Of a DNA stretch of 64,000 nucleotides, positions 1-8,717 are shown piece after piece; position 1 is the stretch's first letter; each line of letters opens with the position of its first letter. The DNA comes from Lederbergia citrisecunda (GTDB lineage: Bacteria; Bacillota; Bacilli; Bacillales; Bacillaceae_C), in NCBI RefSeq assembly GCF_018343695.1, contig NZ_JAGYPJ010000001.1, positions 755,001 to 819,000 of the forward strand. Reading direction: 5' to 3'. The position numbers and the translations under genes are program-made. Under the pieces are notes generated by a model. That model did not search any database, had not been told where the DNA came from, and saw only the letters and a list, made by a program, of their open reading frames with translations.

Positions 1-108
1 CCTTTCTTATGTGTTGCAGATGAAGAAGGATATTTTGAAGGCATCTTTACAAGAAGAGCTCTATTAAAAGAACTCAATCATTATATAAGAAAGATCAATC
101 ACGTTTAA
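1..108 (+). CDS. ykuL: C-terminal fragment of CBS-domain protein (CbpB/YkuL-like)
   Basis: Only the last 35 codons are in the window, reading in frame 1 to a TAA. The fragment contains DEEGYFEGIFTRRALLKEL, which looks like the end of a CBS domain. The next gene is ccpC, and in B. subtilis the CBS protein YkuL (CbpB/DarB, a c-di-AMP-binding partner of Rel and pyruvate carboxylase) lies directly upstream of ccpC. The identity rests on this short match plus synteny. Confidence 0.6.
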   Translation, partial: PFLCVADEEGYFEGIFTRRALLKELNHYIRKINHV

Positions 109-145
109 AAATTTAGAAATGTTGTTAGATAATACATTAAAAATC

Positions 146-176
146 GGCTCCCATAATAAGGGAGCCAAATTTTTTA
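146..176 (+). terminator. Rho-independent terminator after ykuL fragment
   Basis: Perfect 7-bp stem GGCTCCC/GGGAGCC with a 7-base loop, followed by AAATTTTTT. It lies between the ykuL stop and the ccpC ribosome site, so ccpC may be expressed partly by read-through. Confidence 0.8.
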
Positions 177-215
177 AATCGTACCTTCGAATTAAAGGAG
201 AATAAGGAGTCCAAT

Positions 216-1085
216 ATGACATTTTCAGATTATGAATTGCTCGTTGTCCTTGCAAAAGAATCAAATATGAGAAAAGCTGCTGAAAAGCTATTTGTTTCTC
301 AGCCTGCTTTGTCACAGAGGTTGCAAAATATAGAGAAGCAGTGGGGAGCAAAATTATTTATTCGAACACAAAAGGGCGTAATCCTCACTCCATCTGGAGA
401 GATGGTTGTTAATTTTGCTGAAAAAATGCTGGAGGACAAAGAACGTGTATATGAAGAAATACAAGAGCTTAACACTAAAGTGCATGGAACATTGAAGATT
501 GCATGTGCATCCATTGTCGGTCAAAACTGGCTTCCTAAAGTACTGAAACAATTTGTAAGCGCTCATCCTCACGCAAAGATATCGTTGATTACGGGATGGA
601 GTAGTGAAATTTTGAAAAATCTATATGAAGGAGAAGTTCATGTAGGAATTATAAGAGGAGCAACCGATTGGAAAGGTGAAAAGTTTCATTTGTTCGAAGA
701 TAGCCTTTATCTTGTTGATCGGGAAATAAGTAAGATAGAAGAAGTCATGGAAACAGATAGGCCATTCATTCAATTTAAAAGTGATTCAAATTATTATCAA
801 GAAATTCAAAATTGGTGGCATAGGCAGTTCCAAACAGTGCCAAAACGTACGATTATTGTAGATCAAATCGAAACGTGTAAACAAATGACTTACAATGGAA
901 TTGGGTACGCAATATTACCTGCGATCACATTGACGGGCTCGGAAAAAGATGTTTATAAAATACCACTAATGGATGAAAAAAATAATCCGATAAAAAGAGA
1001 TACATGGCTTTTAGGATATGAATCCGCCTTTGAATTAAAACAAGTTAAGGCGTTTTTGGAGATTGTACAAAAATATTTGAAATAA
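216..1085 (+). CDS. ccpC: LysR-family transcriptional regulator CcpC
   Basis: 289 residues, the usual LysR length. An N-terminal winged helix-turn-helix (about 15-60, with NMRKAAEKLFVSQPALSQRL) is followed by a periplasmic-binding-like effector domain. Segments such as LITGWSSE, PFIQFKSDS and VDQIETCKQM match B. subtilis CcpC closely. CcpC is known to repress TCA-cycle genes (citZ, citB) and to respond to citrate, acting as a cytoplasmic DNA-binding protein. The ATG is set by AAGGAG six bases upstream. It follows the ykuL fragment as in B. subtilis. The next genes differ from that species. Confidence 0.93.
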   Translation: MTFSDYELLVVLAKESNMRKAAEKLFVSQPALSQRLQNIEKQWGAKLFIRTQKGVILTPSGEMVVNFAEKMLEDKERVYEEIQELNTKVHGTLKIACASIVGQNWLPKVLKQFVSAHPHAKISLITGWSSEILKNLYEGEVHVGIIRGATDWKGEKFHLFEDSLYLVDREISKIEEVMETDRPFIQFKSDSNYYQEIQNWWHRQFQTVPKRTIIVDQIETCKQMTYNGIGYAILPAITLTGSEKDVYKIPLMDEKNNPIKRDTWLLGYESAFELKQVKAFLEIVQKYLK

Positions 1086-1150
1086 GCATATAAGAACTTT
1101 TTTCTACCGTTTTCGTCTACATATATATAGGGTTTAACAAGGGGGCAATC

Positions 1151-3517
1151 ATGAGCAATATCAAAAAAATACCAATATCTTTATTGTTCTTATTTTTAAT
1201 GTGGCATATATTTTATACACCTTCCATCTCTGCGGCAAATACTTCTATTGAATTATCCGTTCAAGAAGGATATGAGGGGATGATAAAAAGCGGGAGAGGC
1301 TTTCCTATCAAAATTAAGTTGAAAAATATTGGTCCGGATTTTAATGGAGACATGTTGATTTCTTTTTCGAGTGACTATAATCTGGGTGGAGCGAAAGCAG
1401 TAAAAGTGGACCTCCCAAAAAATAGTGAAAAAATATATGAAGTCATTATGCCGGGAACTTCTGTAAATTATTCAAATTTAAATAAAGAAAATATATCCTT
1501 ATATGAAGGTAGTTGGAAAAAGGGGAAAAAGATTTCGACTGTTGGAAAAGGAAAATTAACATATCGCACTATTGAAGAAAACCAAGCAACTATTGGACTG
1601 ATTAGTGAGAATCCAGATCGATTAAAAGAATTACAGCTCATTAAATTAAATGGAAAACAACCTAAAATCATTCATTTAACGAAAGAAAATATTCCTAATG
1701 ATGCGATAGGACTGCAATTTTTTGATTATTTAGTTATAGATGACTATTCTGTATCAGAATTATCTGAAAAACAGCAAAAAGCTGTTATTGGCTGGATCAA
1801 TGGAGGTGGAGCATTAATTACTGGTGCATCCGCAAAAGCTCAGCATGCATGGGGTGAGCTTGAGCCCTTCCTACCGATGCAAGTATCCCATAAAGAAAAA
1901 ATTAAGGATTTGTCTTTTTTACAATCAATAGAGAATGAGCCATCTTTTACTACTCTTGAAATACAGGCTGGGGATGTAGCTAAGGATACAGTAATAAAAC
2001 AAGAAACAGAAAACATCCCAATCATTTTGATGAGAAAATTGGGTGAAGGTCAAATTTGGCAAGCAGCCTTTTCATTAGGGGAGGAGCCTTTATCCTCATG
2101 GAAAGGATATTCAGACTGGATACAATCCATCTTTTCAATGATGAATTCTAAATACAATAGTAATTTTAATCAAGAAGGAATCTATCAACCTGTTTACACT
2201 AGTCTTGGTTCTACAAATGAATTATTTTCGGCCTCTACATTTTCAATCGGTACAGTCGTGTTGATTATGCTTGGATATATGATCATCATTATTCCGGTTT
2301 TATATTTTATATTAAAGAAAATCGATAAAAGAGAACATGCATGGTGGGTTATCCCAACATTATCAATCATCATGTCTGCCGGTATCTTTATAGTCGGAGC
2401 AAAAGATCGTCTCAAAAGCCCACAACTCTCAGAGATGGGTGTGTTCAAGGCGAATGAGTCCGGACAAATTAATGGGATGTATACAGCCACAATGTTTTCC
2501 AATCGAAGTGGCAATTATCAGCTAACCATCCCTAAGAGTGAATTTTATGGAATTCCTGTCAATAATGGAGACGGATTTATAGGAGACAGTGTTTTAGGGA
2601 AAGCGGTTATGTCTGAAACGAGAAACGAATTACTGTATGATTTTGCTGATGTAGAGTATTGGTCTGCCAGATCTATCGTTGGCTATGCAACAAAACAGGT
2701 AAATGGCCAATTTGATATTGATCTCGAAATAAAGGACGGTACCTTGAAAGGGAAAGTTAGCAATCAATATCCGTTTGATTTTGATGAATTATACATTTGG
2801 TCAGGAAACTACCCTTATAAATTAGGTGCCGTCAAACAAGGAGCGTCTGTTGATGTAGACCTTAGATTGAAAGAAGCCATCTTAACAGCACCTCTTGATT
2901 ATGGCGTGTATAATTATCAAAACAACCGAGAACTGGAAGAAATGAAAAAAGATGAGCTAAAAATGGCAATTCTATCTAATGCCACTTTTATCGATAATTT
3001 ACCAATTGTTTTTGGATACACAAAAAATAAAATCATTGATGTTGGACTGACGAATAAAAAGGAAAAAAATAGTCGATCTACAATCATCTATCAACCATTT
3101 TCTGCAATTGGAAAGATTACGGGACCATTTGTTTTACAGAATAGTCAGCTAGCGATTGATATTACTCCAATCGAAGGCAATATTCATGATAAATTTGGAA
3201 TGTATGAAATGGCATTGGAAGATGGAATTTATCAGGTTGTACTAACAATACCTGAACAAATTGACCCGAAAAAAACAGTGTTTGATTCTATTCAATACAA
3301 TATGAACGGGTTCGGTTCTTTCAAGCTTTCCTTTTTAAATGTTAAAACGGGTGATTACATTCCGGTTGGAGAAGGTCAAACTGAATTAGAAAAAGACAAT
3401 CTAGGGCAGTTTGTTTCTGACAAAGGACAAATTACAATAAAATTAGAAAAATTCAATTCGAAAAATGAGCCTTATATTAGCTTTCCAGAGTTTGTCGTTA
3501 AAGGAGCGATAAAATAA
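1151..3517 (+). CDS. Large secreted/membrane protein of the MoxR-VWA-ABC cluster
   Basis: 788 residues with no function I recognise. An N-terminal signal peptide (hydrophobic 8-22, SISAA near 25-29) precedes an extracellular beta-rich region. Around residues 170-240 there is a segment (FDYLVIDD, GWINGGGALITGAS) resembling the amidotransferase-like Rossmann domains of DUF4350/VWA-linked membrane proteins. Two transmembrane helices lie near 365-420 and a second beta-rich domain follows. The gene opens an operon: its stop overlaps the ATG of the ABC ATPase. The start is set by AAGGGGG just upstream. A role as the extracytoplasmic partner of the ABC transporter is inferred only from position. Confidence 0.85.
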   Translation: MSNIKKIPISLLFLFLMWHIFYTPSISAANTSIELSVQEGYEGMIKSGRGFPIKIKLKNIGPDFNGDMLISFSSDYNLGGAKAVKVDLPKNSEKIYEVIMPGTSVNYSNLNKENISLYEGSWKKGKKISTVGKGKLTYRTIEENQATIGLISENPDRLKELQLIKLNGKQPKIIHLTKENIPNDAIGLQFFDYLVIDDYSVSELSEKQQKAVIGWINGGGALITGASAKAQHAWGELEPFLPMQVSHKEKIKDLSFLQSIENEPSFTTLEIQAGDVAKDTVIKQETENIPIILMRKLGEGQIWQAAFSLGEEPLSSWKGYSDWIQSIFSMMNSKYNSNFNQEGIYQPVYTSLGSTNELFSASTFSIGTVVLIMLGYMIIIIPVLYFILKKIDKREHAWWVIPTLSIIMSAGIFIVGAKDRLKSPQLSEMGVFKANESGQINGMYTATMFSNRSGNYQLTIPKSEFYGIPVNNGDGFIGDSVLGKAVMSETRNELLYDFADVEYWSARSIVGYATKQVNGQFDIDLEIKDGTLKGKVSNQYPFDFDELYIWSGNYPYKLGAVKQGASVDVDLRLKEAILTAPLDYGVYNYQNNRELEEMKKDELKMAILSNATFIDNLPIVFGYTKNKIIDVGLTNKKEKNSRSTIIYQPFSAIGKITGPFVLQNSQLAIDITPIEGNIHDKFGMYEMALEDGIYQVVLTIPEQIDPKKTVFDSIQYNMNGFGSFKLSFLNVKTGDYIPVGEGQTELEKDNLGQFVSDKGQITIKLEKFNSKNEPYISFPEFVVKGAIK

Positions 3518-4449
3518 TGATAGAAATAAACGGACTAACGAAAAAATACGGCTCCTTTACGGCTCTTGATTCTTTAACGATTAATATAGATAAAGGAATC
3601 GTTTTTGGAGTAGTCGGACACAATGGTGCAGGTAAATCAACTGCCTTTTCTATATTGGCTACATTGCTTTCACCAACTTCCGGTACGGCTGAAATTAATG
3701 GAGCAAGCGTTACGAAAGAACCAGAAAAAGTTCGGAAGCAAATCGGATATATGCCAGATTTCTTTGGCGTATATGATCATTTAAGGGTCAATGAATATTT
3801 GGATTTTTACGGTGCGAGTTATTCAATATCTGCAAGGGATCGAGCGAAGCTCATTCCCCAGTTATTAGACTTAGTTAATTTAACAGAAAAAGAAAATTCA
3901 TATGTGGATGTTCTTTCGCGAGGAATGAAACAAAGACTCTGTCTCGCAAGATCTCTTATTCACGATCCCGAAGTGCTAATCCTTGATGAACCTGCTTCTG
4001 GTCTTGATCCTCGTGCTCGCGTCGAAATGCGGGAAATATTGAAGGAACTAAAAAATATGGGGAAAACGATTTTAATTTCATCTCATATTTTACCAGAGCT
4101 CTCTGAAATGTGTGATCAAATAGGCGTGATCAATAAAGGGAAATTAGTTGCTCATGGTTCAGTAGCTGATATTCAGCTACAACTTCAAGCTGATAAAGTT
4201 ATTGTTATAGCATTTTATGGACAAATAGAAAAAGCCATTTCATTTTTTGAAGATGATCCTTCTGTTTCTAGAATTACTAGATTGGAAAATCATTCGATTC
4301 AATTTCAATATTCTGGAGACGAAGAATCACAAATGAATTTATTAAAGAAAGCCATTTTAGCAGATTTGCCTATATTAAGTTTTAAACAGCAAGAATCAAA
4401 TCTTGAAGACGTGTTTATGGAAATTACGAAAGGAGTAGACTTAAATTGA
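3517..4449 (+). CDS. ABC transporter ATP-binding protein (ABC-2 type)
   Basis: 310 residues of the CcmA/NatA-like ATPase class. Walker A GHNGAGKST is at 34-42, the signature LSRGM at 133-137 and Walker B VLILDEPA at 153-160, followed by a D-loop (SGLDP) and an H-loop (SSHIL). The long C-terminal tail after about residue 210 is typical of ABC-2 ATPases. The start touches the preceding stop, and the end overlaps the TTG start of the permease by four bases, so the pair should be translationally coupled. The substrate is unknown. Context (membrane VWA proteins and MoxR) is similar to gliding/Bat-type clusters. Confidence 0.93.
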   Translation: MIEINGLTKKYGSFTALDSLTINIDKGIVFGVVGHNGAGKSTAFSILATLLSPTSGTAEINGASVTKEPEKVRKQIGYMPDFFGVYDHLRVNEYLDFYGASYSISARDRAKLIPQLLDLVNLTEKENSYVDVLSRGMKQRLCLARSLIHDPEVLILDEPASGLDPRARVEMREILKELKNMGKTILISSHILPELSEMCDQIGVINKGKLVAHGSVADIQLQLQADKVIVIAFYGQIEKAISFFEDDPSVSRITRLENHSIQFQYSGDEESQMNLLKKAILADLPILSFKQQESNLEDVFMEITKGVDLN

Positions 4450-5291
4450 AAAATGTATTGATTAATCCTGTATTGAATAAAGAATTTAAGCTTAGATTTC
4501 GCTCCTTTCGTACATTTTTAGGGATATTAACTTATTTAATTGCTATTGGCATTGTTGTAATCGGATATATGCTCCTTGAAACATCAATGGGAGGTGGTTC
4601 CCAATTCATCCGACCTTCACAAAGTAGGGTCATGTTTATGGTGCTGGCATATTTACAGCTAGGACTGATTCTATTTATTACACCTGGATTAACGTCTGGT
4701 GTCATTAGTGGAGAGCGAGAGCGTCAAACATTGAACATTCTATTAACAACCGCTCAAAGCTCAACCAGTATTATTTTTAGTAAATTATTTTCGTCGATTT
4801 CTTATTTATTGCTCCTCCTAGCAGCGAGCCTCCCATTTTATTCTCTTGTATTTCTTTTTGGTGGAGTTTCGCCAACTACAATCATGAAGGTGATGGGATT
4901 TTACTTGTATACAATTTTTGTATTTGGTAGTTTTGGGTTATTATTTTCAACGTTAATTAGACGGACCATCGTATCAATGATTTCAACATTTGGAGTAACA
5001 TTATTTCTTTCAGGTGGAGCAGCATTTTTATACTTGATATCAACTAGCTATTATCATGCGGCAAATATTCAAAAACCAATGGTACTCCCTTATATTTTTG
5101 CAGCTTTTAACCCGCCAATCGTATTTAGCGGCTTATTTGATATAAGTATTAAGGAAGCATTTAAAGATCAAACTGGGATATCTTTTCCGCTAATTTGGAG
5201 TTATTTTATCATCTATACGATTTTGGCACTTCTCGCACTTTTGGTAAGTATTAAAAAACTTAGGCCAAACATGAATCCGAAAAAAGGATGA
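4446..5291 (+). CDS. ABC-2 type permease subunit
   Basis: 281 residues with about six hydrophobic segments (near 23-45, 70-90, 112-135, 148-170, 175-198 and 250-270). An early cytoplasmic stretch, GVISGERERQTLNILLTTA, is characteristic of ABC-2 permeases, where an SGERE-like motif marks the coupling region. The TTG start overlaps the ATPase stop (TTGA), and the stop overlaps the next ATG (ATGA). It probably forms the membrane channel for the ATPase encoded just upstream. The substrate cannot be told from sequence. Confidence 0.9.
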   Translation: MKNVLINPVLNKEFKLRFRSFRTFLGILTYLIAIGIVVIGYMLLETSMGGGSQFIRPSQSRVMFMVLAYLQLGLILFITPGLTSGVISGERERQTLNILLTTAQSSTSIIFSKLFSSISYLLLLLAASLPFYSLVFLFGGVSPTTIMKVMGFYLYTIFVFGSFGLLFSTLIRRTIVSMISTFGVTLFLSGGAAFLYLISTSYYHAANIQKPMVLPYIFAAFNPPIVFSGLFDISIKEAFKDQTGISFPLIWSYFIIYTILALLALLVSIKKLRPNMNPKKG

Positions 5292-6835
5292 TTTACATGG
5301 ATGCAAGAAAAGCATTTTATTCGCTGCTAAACAAAGTGAGATTACAATTACAAACTGAGCATGCTGTTAAAGAAATTCAGTATTATCTATTGACGTGCAG
5401 TGGATTTACTTTTTGCTTGTTTATCATGGCTCGCTTCTTCGTTATTATCGATACGAATGTGTATATTATGGTATTCGTATCGATTTCAGCCATTTTTTTC
5501 TTCATAAAGTTTTGGGTGACTAGACCAGACTTTAAACGGGCGGCTTATATATATGATCAATATTGTGGGGAAAATAGAACCACAACAGCTCTTTCGTTTA
5601 TCGAAAAAGAAGAAACAGTATATACATTGCAAAGAAAAGAAGCGTTATTTCATATGAAAAAGGTTGAAGCTCATGTGTCAAAAAGAAATAAAAAATATGT
5701 AGCACCTTTTTCCTTAGGCTTATCGCTCTTCTTCATCGCGATGACTTCCGTCATGATTTTTTTACCTAATGAAAAAATGGCAGAGGCGGAACAATTGAAA
5801 AAAGAAAAGGCGATAGTTCAGGAAACGAAGAAAGAACTTGAAAAGCTCGTTAAGAAAAAAACGGATCCGATTATTAAAAAGGCTATCGAAACAGCACTAG
5901 ATGAATTAAAAGATATTAAGCAAGCGAATGAAGCATTAAAGAAACTTAATAAGCAAAGCAATGAGCTAATGCTGCAGAAAACACATGCTGATGAAAATAA
6001 GACTGCTTTAAATAGAGTCATAAAAAAGTTGGAATCCGGCAATTTCAACGAATTAGCAAAAGCGCTTCAAGAACAAAATAAGGAAATGCTAGAAAAAGGA
6101 ATTCAAAAATTGCAAGAGCAACTCTCACAATTAAATTATGAACAAAAGGAATTGCTGTCACAATTAATCCAAAGTCAGTCTAATCAATTATCTTCTGAAG
6201 ATATTCACTCATTGCAAAAACAGTTGACCGCTCTGATGGAAAAAGCTTCACAATCTTCTCATTTAGCAGATTCGCAAAAAATAATGCAACGTGCAAGTGA
6301 GACACTTGTCGAAAGAATGCTTACAAATAATATCCAACCTTCTACAAAAATAGCCCAATCACAAGGGAATAACTCAAATGGTAATACAACGACAAATAAT
6401 CCTCAACATCAACAAAATGGACAACAAAACGGTTCATCCTCTGTAAATGGGAGCCAGGGGCAAGGACAAAGTCAAGGACAAGGCGGTTCTGGAGGGAATG
6501 GAAATGGTGGTAATTCTGGCTCCAATGGAAACGGGAACGGCAACAGCAACAGTGGTGCGGGGTTCGGAATGGGTTCACGAACATTAACGATTCCTGAAAC
6601 GTTAGATGGGAAAATAAATATTGAAAAAGATAAAGGAAAAATGGGTGAAGGGAAGCCTGCTGAACAAGGGGAGGGAAAAGGTCCTGTATTAAAAGGAACA
6701 ATCCGCCCTTATGAAGAAGTTTACAATCAATATGAGAAATCCTCCCGTGAAAGCACAAATCGATTGCAGCTGCCATCCGAATTAGAGTCTATTGTAAAAA
6801 ACTATTTTTCTAAGATAAAACCAGATCGGGAGTGA
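5288..6835 (+). CDS. Membrane-anchored coiled-coil protein with Gly/Asn/Gln-rich segment
   Basis: 515 residues, family not recognised. Two N-terminal membrane segments (about 36-58 and 60-78) and a third near 140-158 precede a long charged coiled coil rich in K, E, L and Q (about 165-345). A low-complexity tract of N, G, S and Q follows (about 357-428), then a short conserved-looking C-terminal region (TLTIPETLDG; the end is LESIVKNYFSKIKPD). DUF4175-like proteins in MoxR/VWA clusters have a comparable plan, but this is an analogy. ATGA overlap with the permease and GTGA overlap region with the MoxR gene place it inside the operon. Confidence 0.82.
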   Translation: MIYMDARKAFYSLLNKVRLQLQTEHAVKEIQYYLLTCSGFTFCLFIMARFFVIIDTNVYIMVFVSISAIFFFIKFWVTRPDFKRAAYIYDQYCGENRTTTALSFIEKEETVYTLQRKEALFHMKKVEAHVSKRNKKYVAPFSLGLSLFFIAMTSVMIFLPNEKMAEAEQLKKEKAIVQETKKELEKLVKKKTDPIIKKAIETALDELKDIKQANEALKKLNKQSNELMLQKTHADENKTALNRVIKKLESGNFNELAKALQEQNKEMLEKGIQKLQEQLSQLNYEQKELLSQLIQSQSNQLSSEDIHSLQKQLTALMEKASQSSHLADSQKIMQRASETLVERMLTNNIQPSTKIAQSQGNNSNGNTTTNNPQHQQNGQQNGSSSVNGSQGQGQSQGQGGSGGNGNGGNSGSNGNGNGNSNSGAGFGMGSRTLTIPETLDGKINIEKDKGKMGEGKPAEQGEGKGPVLKGTIRPYEEVYNQYEKSSRESTNRLQLPSELESIVKNYFSKIKPDRE

Positions 6836-6840
6836 ATGGG

Positions 6841-7842
6841 ATGTCTACCATCAGTGAACAAGATTTTATTCAAGTTGCAGAAAAACTCACAAACATAAAA
6901 AGTGAAATTCAAGAATTTATCGTCGGACAAGATGAAGTAATCGATCAAATGCTTTGGACCATTTTTTCCGAAGGACATGCTTTACTTGAAGGGTTACCGG
7001 GACTTGGAAAAACGATGCTCGTAAAAACAATATCAGAAGTTCTTAATCTATCTTTTTCAAGAATTCAATTTACTCCAGATTTAATGCCATCCGACATAAC
7101 AGGAACGATGATGATCCAGCCTGACGAATCAGGAAAGCAAAAATTTGAGTTCTTTGAAGGACCTATTTTTTCTAATATTGTACTAGCAGATGAAATCAAC
7201 CGAGCAACCCCGAAAACTCAAAGTGCTTTACTGGAAGCAATGGGAGAAAAAACAGTAACCATCATGGGAGATACGAAGCCGATGGAGAAACCGTTCTTTG
7301 TTCTTGCTACTCAAAACCCGATCGAAATGGAAGGAACATACCCATTGCCGGAAGCACAACTCGATCGCTTCACTTGTAAAATAAATGTCTATTATCCTGA
7401 TAGACAGTCTCTAAAGGAAATAATTCACCGGACCACGGGAGCGGAAAAGCCAAAGCTAAAAAAAATCATGGCGATTCAAGATGTAATTCATATTCAAAAT
7501 CTCGTTAAACATATCATCATCTCTGATGAAATTCTTGACCTTGCCGTTAATATTATTGCCGGAACGCATCCAAATGATGAAGGATCATGCCCTTTAGTAA
7601 AGTCGTATGTTCAATACGGATCTGGCCCTAGAGGACTACAAAGTATGATTAATCTTGCGAAAGCTCGTGCTCTCTTTGCCGGAAGGTTTCACGTTTCGAT
7701 CGGAGATATTAAACAAGTTGCCAAACCTGTACTCCGTCATCGCATTTTACTCAACTTTGAAGGGGAAGCTGCAGGAATTTCAGCTGATAGATTAATTGAT
7801 GAAACAATTCAGTGGGTCCAACATGAGGGTGCACTAACATGA
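6841..7842 (+). CDS. MoxR-family AAA+ ATPase
   Basis: 333 residues from this ATG. Walker A GLPGLGKT is at 51-58, Walker B VLADEIN at 114-120, sensor-1 Asn in ATQNP near 158, and a C-terminal lid with GPRG. MoxR proteins are chaperone-like ATPases that act with VWA-domain partners on membrane or metal-containing complexes. The three downstream genes encode such partners. ATG at 6841 is preferred because GGGAG lies eight bases upstream. A GTG at 6832, overlapping the previous stop, is possible but lacks a ribosome site. The 3' end overlaps the DUF58 gene by four bases. Confidence 0.94.
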   Translation: MSTISEQDFIQVAEKLTNIKSEIQEFIVGQDEVIDQMLWTIFSEGHALLEGLPGLGKTMLVKTISEVLNLSFSRIQFTPDLMPSDITGTMMIQPDESGKQKFEFFEGPIFSNIVLADEINRATPKTQSALLEAMGEKTVTIMGDTKPMEKPFFVLATQNPIEMEGTYPLPEAQLDRFTCKINVYYPDRQSLKEIIHRTTGAEKPKLKKIMAIQDVIHIQNLVKHIIISDEILDLAVNIIAGTHPNDEGSCPLVKSYVQYGSGPRGLQSMINLAKARALFAGRFHVSIGDIKQVAKPVLRHRILLNFEGEAAGISADRLIDETIQWVQHEGALT

Positions 7843-8708
7843 TGATGTTTTCACATGAATTTCTTGCTCGTCTACGGAAATTACGTTTAGTAGTTGACTC
7901 TAAACGAACGGGTGTTCAAAAAGGAATCCGCCGCTCACATAAATTTGGGTCCTCTTTAGAATTCTCTGATTTTCGTACGTACCAACCTGGTGATGATGTG
8001 AGGCTCGTAGATTGGAATGTTTATGGAAGGACGAGACGCCATTATATTAAGAGATACCTGGATGAACAAGAAATAAAAGTATCCATTTACATGGATTGTA
8101 CTTCTTCTATGCGAACAATTGAAGCTAAATGGCTGCTTGCAAAAAAAATCGCTGCAGCCTTAAGTTATATCACGCTAGTTAATGAGGATAGATTATCATT
8201 TCTTCCTATTTCCGCTGTAGATTTACGCAGTATAGAAAGAAAAGGAAGTAATAATGCTAAACAAGTACTGTCTGACATTCTACAACTGCAGTTAAACACA
8301 AAGACTTCCACATTTATAAAAGAAATGGAAAAGAAATTACAAAAAGGGAGGCAATTAACCATCATCATCACCGATGGTATGGAAGCAATCGCTGATTATG
8401 AAAAACTTTTTTTAAAGGCAGCCTCAGTAAAATCAAAAATATTGTTTATCCACATTTTAAGCAAAGAAGAAATTGATCCTGACTATACGGGTGATGCAAA
8501 GCTTATCGATAGTGAAAGGGAAACAGAAGTAAATGTCAGTATAAGTCCAAAACTCGTATCGGCCTACCAATTACGACTGAAACTGCATAATGAAAGATTA
8601 GAACATACTTGTCGGAAGTTTAATATACAATATATTTTTGTAAGTGATGAAAAAACTGCCGAAGAATTACTTATATCAGATTTTATTTTCCATGGAATTG
8701 TACAATGA
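7839..8708 (+). CDS. DUF58 domain protein (MoxR partner)
   Basis: 289 residues. The DUF58 signature is clear around 42-78 (EFSDFRTYQPGDDVRLVDWN), followed by a VWA-like fold with a MIDAS-like DCTSSM near 86. No membrane helix is evident, so the protein is probably cytoplasmic. DUF58 proteins regularly follow MoxR genes, as in yeaC-yeaD of B. subtilis. The ATGATGATG start overlaps the MoxR stop, and the exact initiator among these ATGs cannot be decided. Confidence 0.92.
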   Translation: MMMFSHEFLARLRKLRLVVDSKRTGVQKGIRRSHKFGSSLEFSDFRTYQPGDDVRLVDWNVYGRTRRHYIKRYLDEQEIKVSIYMDCTSSMRTIEAKWLLAKKIAAALSYITLVNEDRLSFLPISAVDLRSIERKGSNNAKQVLSDILQLQLNTKTSTFIKEMEKKLQKGRQLTIIITDGMEAIADYEKLFLKAASVKSKILFIHILSKEEIDPDYTGDAKLIDSERETEVNVSISPKLVSAYQLRLKLHNERLEHTCRKFNIQYIFVSDEKTAEELLISDFIFHGIVQ

Positions 8709-8717
8709 GGTGACGAA

